From: Microbotryum silenes-acaulis
Lineage: Eukaryota > Basidiomycota > Microbotryomycetes > Microbotryales > Microbotryaceae
NCBI GenBank assembly: GCA_003665825.1
Contig: QPFY01000001.1
Span: 241,001-305,000, forward strand
Direction: 5' to 3'
DNA: 64,000 nt
The notes under the pieces are model-generated. The model had not been told where the DNA came from. It saw nothing but the letters and a program-made list of their open reading frames with translations, and did no database searches. Made by a program: the position numbers and the translations under genes. Positions 60,350-64,000 of this stretch are shown piece after piece. Position 1 is the stretch's first letter; the number at the start of each line of letters is the position of its first letter.

Positions 60350-62415
60350 TCAATCGTCTCCCCCATCCCAAACGCCTTCTTCGGCATAATCGAATTCGCC
60401 CCCGAAGCCCGGCATCGAAGCGAGGTTCATGCCGTGTCCACCCGCCATCGCACTAGCTTGGTTCCCCGCCGCCGCGTAAGCCTTGTTCACGAACTCCTTG
60501 GATTTTTCAATTTCCTTGGCACGTGCGTCGGATTGCGCAATCAACTTTTGAGTCGTAGCAATCGATTGGGCGAGACGTTGTAGCGTTTCGTGGGAGGTAT
60601 AGAGCGATGAATCATCGGTGAAGGTAACGGTCGCGGAGGCAAGATCGTCGGCAGGAGTGATGGAGCCAAAGATGTGCTTCTCGTCGATCTTCACATGTCA
60701 CAAAGCGGATGGTGTCAAGAGCGTATTCTCCTGAAAATGGGCCACAGAAAATGGGCCACAGAAAACGTCGTCACTCACCATCATGGACAACTCTTGCTTG
60801 ACATCGAGCAAGTCATGCTCAACATTCCTGTCCAGCCCAAGCGCCTGGCACAAATCACCGAGACTCAAGGTCATGTACGTCTCGGTCAACTTTTCAATCT
60901 GGCGTCGACGCAACGAGGCGAGGCAACGCTTGACCAATCCCGAGTTGAGATCCTCCTCGAACGCCGGTCCATGCTGAGCCACGAGATTCACAAGCGCGGA
61001 CTTGTCGAGCTTCATGAAGGCGGTCGCGAAGTCGAGGTAGGCCGCACATCGACTCTTGATCGCACCGTGGACATTCGGGGCTGTATATTTGGGAAGAGGG
61101 GATGTCTTGCCGTGGGTGAGCAACTGAAGGATAACAAGCTTTTTGCAGGCGTCGATTTGAACCAATGAGACCGAGTGGCCCGGGGCAGAGACGACCTTTT
61201 GTCACCAAGTGATGGAGGTTAGCAAAGAATCTCCACCGCGGACAAGAAAATTGACTTGCAATCTCAAGAAAGTCAATCGCACGCTCGTTGTACTTGAGTA
61301 AGGCGAGGATAACGCCCCCAAGGTAATGGTACTGGAGGTGATCCATGTACTTGACTTGTCCAAGCTATCGAGCGCAACGAGTTGTGGATTAGTCAGCAGA
61401 GGCAAAAAATCACAGACGGATCCGAGTTCCAAACTTTTGACTCACAGTGTTGTCGACATCAATCGTGTCCGTCAGAAGCAGGTCCAGAGCAAAGTCGTAG
61501 GCGCGGCTTTTGATGCAAAGCTGAGAGAGGAAAGCACATCTTGGCGTCAGCACTACGATCAGAACCGAGAATGATATATCTTGGCCAGCTTACATCGAGG
61601 AAGCCGGAGTGCAGTACGGTGAGATGCCCTGGTCGTGAGCTACGCATGACCATAAGTCGCAGCGGTAGAAGCAAGGCAATCGTCTGGGAGGAAACGAGGA
61701 TGCAGCGATGGCGATGAGTGAGCGAGCGACTGTGAAGGTGGGGCCCGAAAGGGAGCCCCGCCAGAAGAGTTGTGAGAAGCGTGACTGACAGCTTGGTGAC
61801 TTGGACTTGATTGAACAAAGTTGGTGATGGTCTTGACGAGGTAAGAGACTGAAAAAGACACCAGAGAAGAATGAGATGCGCATGCCATTCGTGGAGCCAA
61901 GGGTGTGTCGTGCGACGCGGCTGACCTTGGTCGGGAACGAGGGCGAGCTGTTCATAGTCGAACTTCTCACTAAACTCCAGCAGCAGAGGCAGCATACGAT
62001 CCAAATCACATCCTTCGACCGACAACCTCGCATTGCTGTGCGTAGACGAACGTCCGCATCCTCAGTCAGCACGGGTCGAGTTTGGTGCGTCGCGTGTGCT
62101 CGACGTACAGGATGAAGAGATACCCCGCCGAGTGCTGCAACGAATCCAAGACTTCCAATGGGTCCCGTCCATCTTGCAATGCGCTTTCGAATATGGACGT
62201 GTTGTTGTCGTTCGAGGCCTTGTCGAGCTTGCGTAGCTGTTGCACTGCGAGCGATGCCGACGACGACGGCAGCGGGGAGAGTTAGTACAGCACCCAGTCG
62301 GTACTACGAGGGGCCTGTTGTGCAGCTCACCTTCTTTGTGTAGCTGTTCAAACGTTGAGGTCGACTTGATGAGCTCGACGATCGAGTCCATCGACGGCGT
62401 CGACGGCGTTGACAT
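60350..62415 (-). CDS. CSN3: COP9 signalosome subunit 3 (PCI domain)
   Basis: Scaffold subunit of the COP9 signalosome. Nine exons: 62415-62331, 62244-62109, 62035-61926, 61848-61790, 61683-61594, 61520-61446, 61349-61260, 61195-60779, 60688-60350; 466 aa. N-terminal helical repeats (MDSIVELIKSTSTFEQLHK, SNDNTSIFESALQDGRDPLE, LLLEFSEKFDYEQLALVP). Then LCIKSRAYDFALDLLLTD, YHYLGGVILALLKYNERAID and KLVILQLLTHGKTSPLPKYT. The PCI winged helix is VKRCLASLRRRQIEKLTETY then MTLSLGDLCQALGL, and the tail has SSLYTSHETLQRLAQSI. Order and spacing match CSN3 (LPKYTS, LVKQCLSSLYKKNIQRLT in animals). The intron at 61259-61196 must use a GC donor (ATT|GCAAGT) to keep frame. Confidence 0.93.
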
Positions 62416-62599
62416 TGTGGGTACGCGCACTGTAGGTGGGGGAGCAGCGCAGAGCTACAGAGTACAAGCCAAGTGACACTGCATGCCGCAGGCTTGATCG
62501 GACAGACAGTTGCCCAGCAATTAGATTGCCAATCCCAGGTACACTCATCACGACAAAGAGGTACGACGAACCACTGATTACATACACCAGCAGACACGA

Positions 62600-64000
62600 T
62601 TACCAACCACGAACTACCAATCCCCCGAGCAAGCTGACGCCGACGAAAACTGCCGCCCGAGGCACCAAAACCTCGGTCAACACCCCCGCGACAATCGCGA
62701 GCACCTGTCTGATGCTGAAATATGAGCTGGGGGAAGAAAGTAAAACGAGAGATAGCGCCTGATGGTCGGGAAATGGTACGAATCTCAGTGTATTGCCCTG
62801 GTCTTCGCCATCGCAGCTGCGAAAACGGCGACTGACCTGAAAGGCAATCACCCCCAGGGCCGATCGTTGCGGCAACTCAACCACAGAAGGTTGCTGTACT
62901 TGCTGTCCTATCTGCTTGGTGCTGACGAGATCGGCGCTTATCAACTGAGAAGAGGGGCCCGAAAGGAGCTTGCGGCGGGGCTGCGTGAAATAGATGTAGT
63001 TTCGTCAATCGGGGATTGCGGTGGAACCCACACCGAACATATCAATACTAACCATGATACCGATAGGGGTCTTACTGGGAGGCGTCAACGACTTGACCAA
63101 ACCCAACTGCGCGCTTGCCTGTCCATCGTCTACCTGGGCATCGTCGTCGCCGTCACCCCTGTCGATCTCTCCCAGAGCGACAAGGACTCTCTCGCAGCTC
63201 GGTCTCTCCCCCGGCAAGCGATGGATGAGACAGCTCGTGAGAAAAAGCAAAGACGCGGGCAAGTCGTGACGATTCCCATGGTCGAGTGTGAGGGCATCGT
63301 GCGGGAAGAACCTAGCGCAGCCACCAGTGCGTATGTGATTGAGCTCATCCCGCGCAAGCAATTGACCGCAAAATTGGCAGCACTCACCCGGGGTACGCCT
63401 TGATTTCCTCCTCGAGCTTTTTTGTATCATCCTGATTCCGATATGGAAGTGTGAAGAAGCTCATCAAGTGGAAGATGAGCCCCAGAGCCCACTGATCCGT
63501 CGCCCGATCCGCGGTGTGCAGCCGGCCCCTCGAGTCGAGTTCGAATGCCTCGGGTGCGGTGTACATGAGTGTTCCCGAACCCCCAGCTGCATGAGTAGGA
63601 CCCAGTATTTAGTGGGACCGACGCTCAAGTGACATAGGGGATGCACTGCTGGTCACTCACTGCGCTCCCGATTCCACTTGTCGCTGGTGGCGTTTCCAAA
63701 GTCACTCAATTTCGCAATCGGCAAGAGTGCATCTTCCTCCCAGTGCAGCAGAACGTTCTCAGCCTGCAAAAAGTATCGTAGAACCATCTTCCGGTCAGAT
63801 GGCGCTCCGTGCGGTCTTGAATGTGGCCCGAAGCGATACTCAGTTTTTACCTTGAGATCCAAATGCAAAATATTGCGCTGATGCAGAAAGCCCAACCCCA
63901 TCGTTACGTCCCTCGCCAGCTGCACGATCTCGTCCACACGTAGGAGATGTACTGCGCCAAGTTTCCGTAAGCGATGTCGCTCCTTGCGCTGAGCGGGTGA
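62600..64000 (-). CDS. IKS1: IKS1-like serine/threonine protein kinase, C-terminal part
   Basis: Protein kinase cut by the right window edge; the N-lobe lies outside. Exons seen: >64000-63851, 63763-63661, 63586-63388, 63311-63053, 62980-62837, 62704-62600. Catalytic loop ILHLDLKAENVLL (HxD as HLD, with the lysine and asparagine), the DFG motif in AKLSDFGNAT, activation segment GGSGTLMYTAPEAF (APE), then DRATDQWALGLIFHLMSFFT, the family-typical LPYRNQDDTKKLEEEIKAYP and LIHRLPGERPSCERVL (RPS/helix I). These match the fungal IKS1 group. After the kinase domain come a glutamine-rich linker (TKQIGQQVQQPSVVELPQR) and a hydrophobic C-terminus (VLAIVAGVLTEVLVP-RAAVFVGVSLLGGLVV), so membrane anchoring is likely. 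Substrates unknown. Confidence 0.88.

Overview
The window is intron-rich, GC-rich eukaryotic nuclear DNA from a basidiomycete fungus. Genes have up to about 11 short exons, mostly with GTGAGT-type donors and introns of about 60-110 nt (a few of 200-670 nt). The gene set is typical of a fungus: APM3, HMG-CoA reductase, CFEM and GPI-anchored surface protein, IKS1-type kinase, COP9 signalosome. Sequence style suggests a red-yeast or anther-smut relative (Pucciniomycotina, Microbotryomycetes). That placement is inference from style, not from a marker gene. No prokaryotic, organellar, rRNA or recognisable transposon genes were seen, and no tRNA was found by eye.

Layout. 1-6 kb, minus strand: Sec61 beta (SBH1), AP-3 mu (APM3), histone H3. 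A 2.1-kb divergent intergenic region then leads to HMG-CoA reductase (7.8-12.8 kb, plus). 13.3-17.6 kb: TFIIF beta (TFG2), a convergent hotdog thioesterase-like gene, and an SDR oxidoreductase. 17.8-24.4 kb: an F-box/LRR-like protein, a Cid1-type RNA nucleotidyltransferase, and the first of two paralogous NTF2/SnoaL-like proteins. 24.6-28.2 kb: a secreted subtilase. 28.6-30.0 kb: a degenerate locus with a ~200-bp inverted duplication. 30.6-39.5 kb: clathrin heavy chain and a convergent DEAD-box helicase. 41.4-43.5 kb: an 8-cysteine secreted mini-protein and the second NTF2-like paralogue. 43.8-47.2 kb: an 887-aa unknown protein with a possible meiotic-axis (Red1/SYCP2) layout. 48-55.3 kb: EFM5-type eEF1A methyltransferase, CSN5, LARP/Sro9-type La-motif protein. 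56.7-60.0 kb: a DUF4048-like protein and a CFEM GPI protein. 60.3-64 kb: CSN3 and the C-terminal part of an IKS1-like kinase that runs off the right edge.

Functional links. There is no operon-like cluster. Membrane traffic is represented by Sec61 beta, AP-3 mu and clathrin heavy chain, and protein-degradation control by CSN5, CSN3 and an F-box-like protein. RNA metabolism is represented by a Cid1-type enzyme, a DEAD helicase and LARP, and the cell surface by the subtilase, 8-Cys protein and CFEM protein. Exon models were built by joining consensus splice sites so that phase is kept and family motifs become continuous. Most are supported by conserved residues crossing the junctions, and start codons in first exons are the least certain part. 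The most unusual items are the spliced 887-aa unknown protein, the inverted duplication, three GC-AG introns with identical GCAAGT donors, and the paralogue pair.
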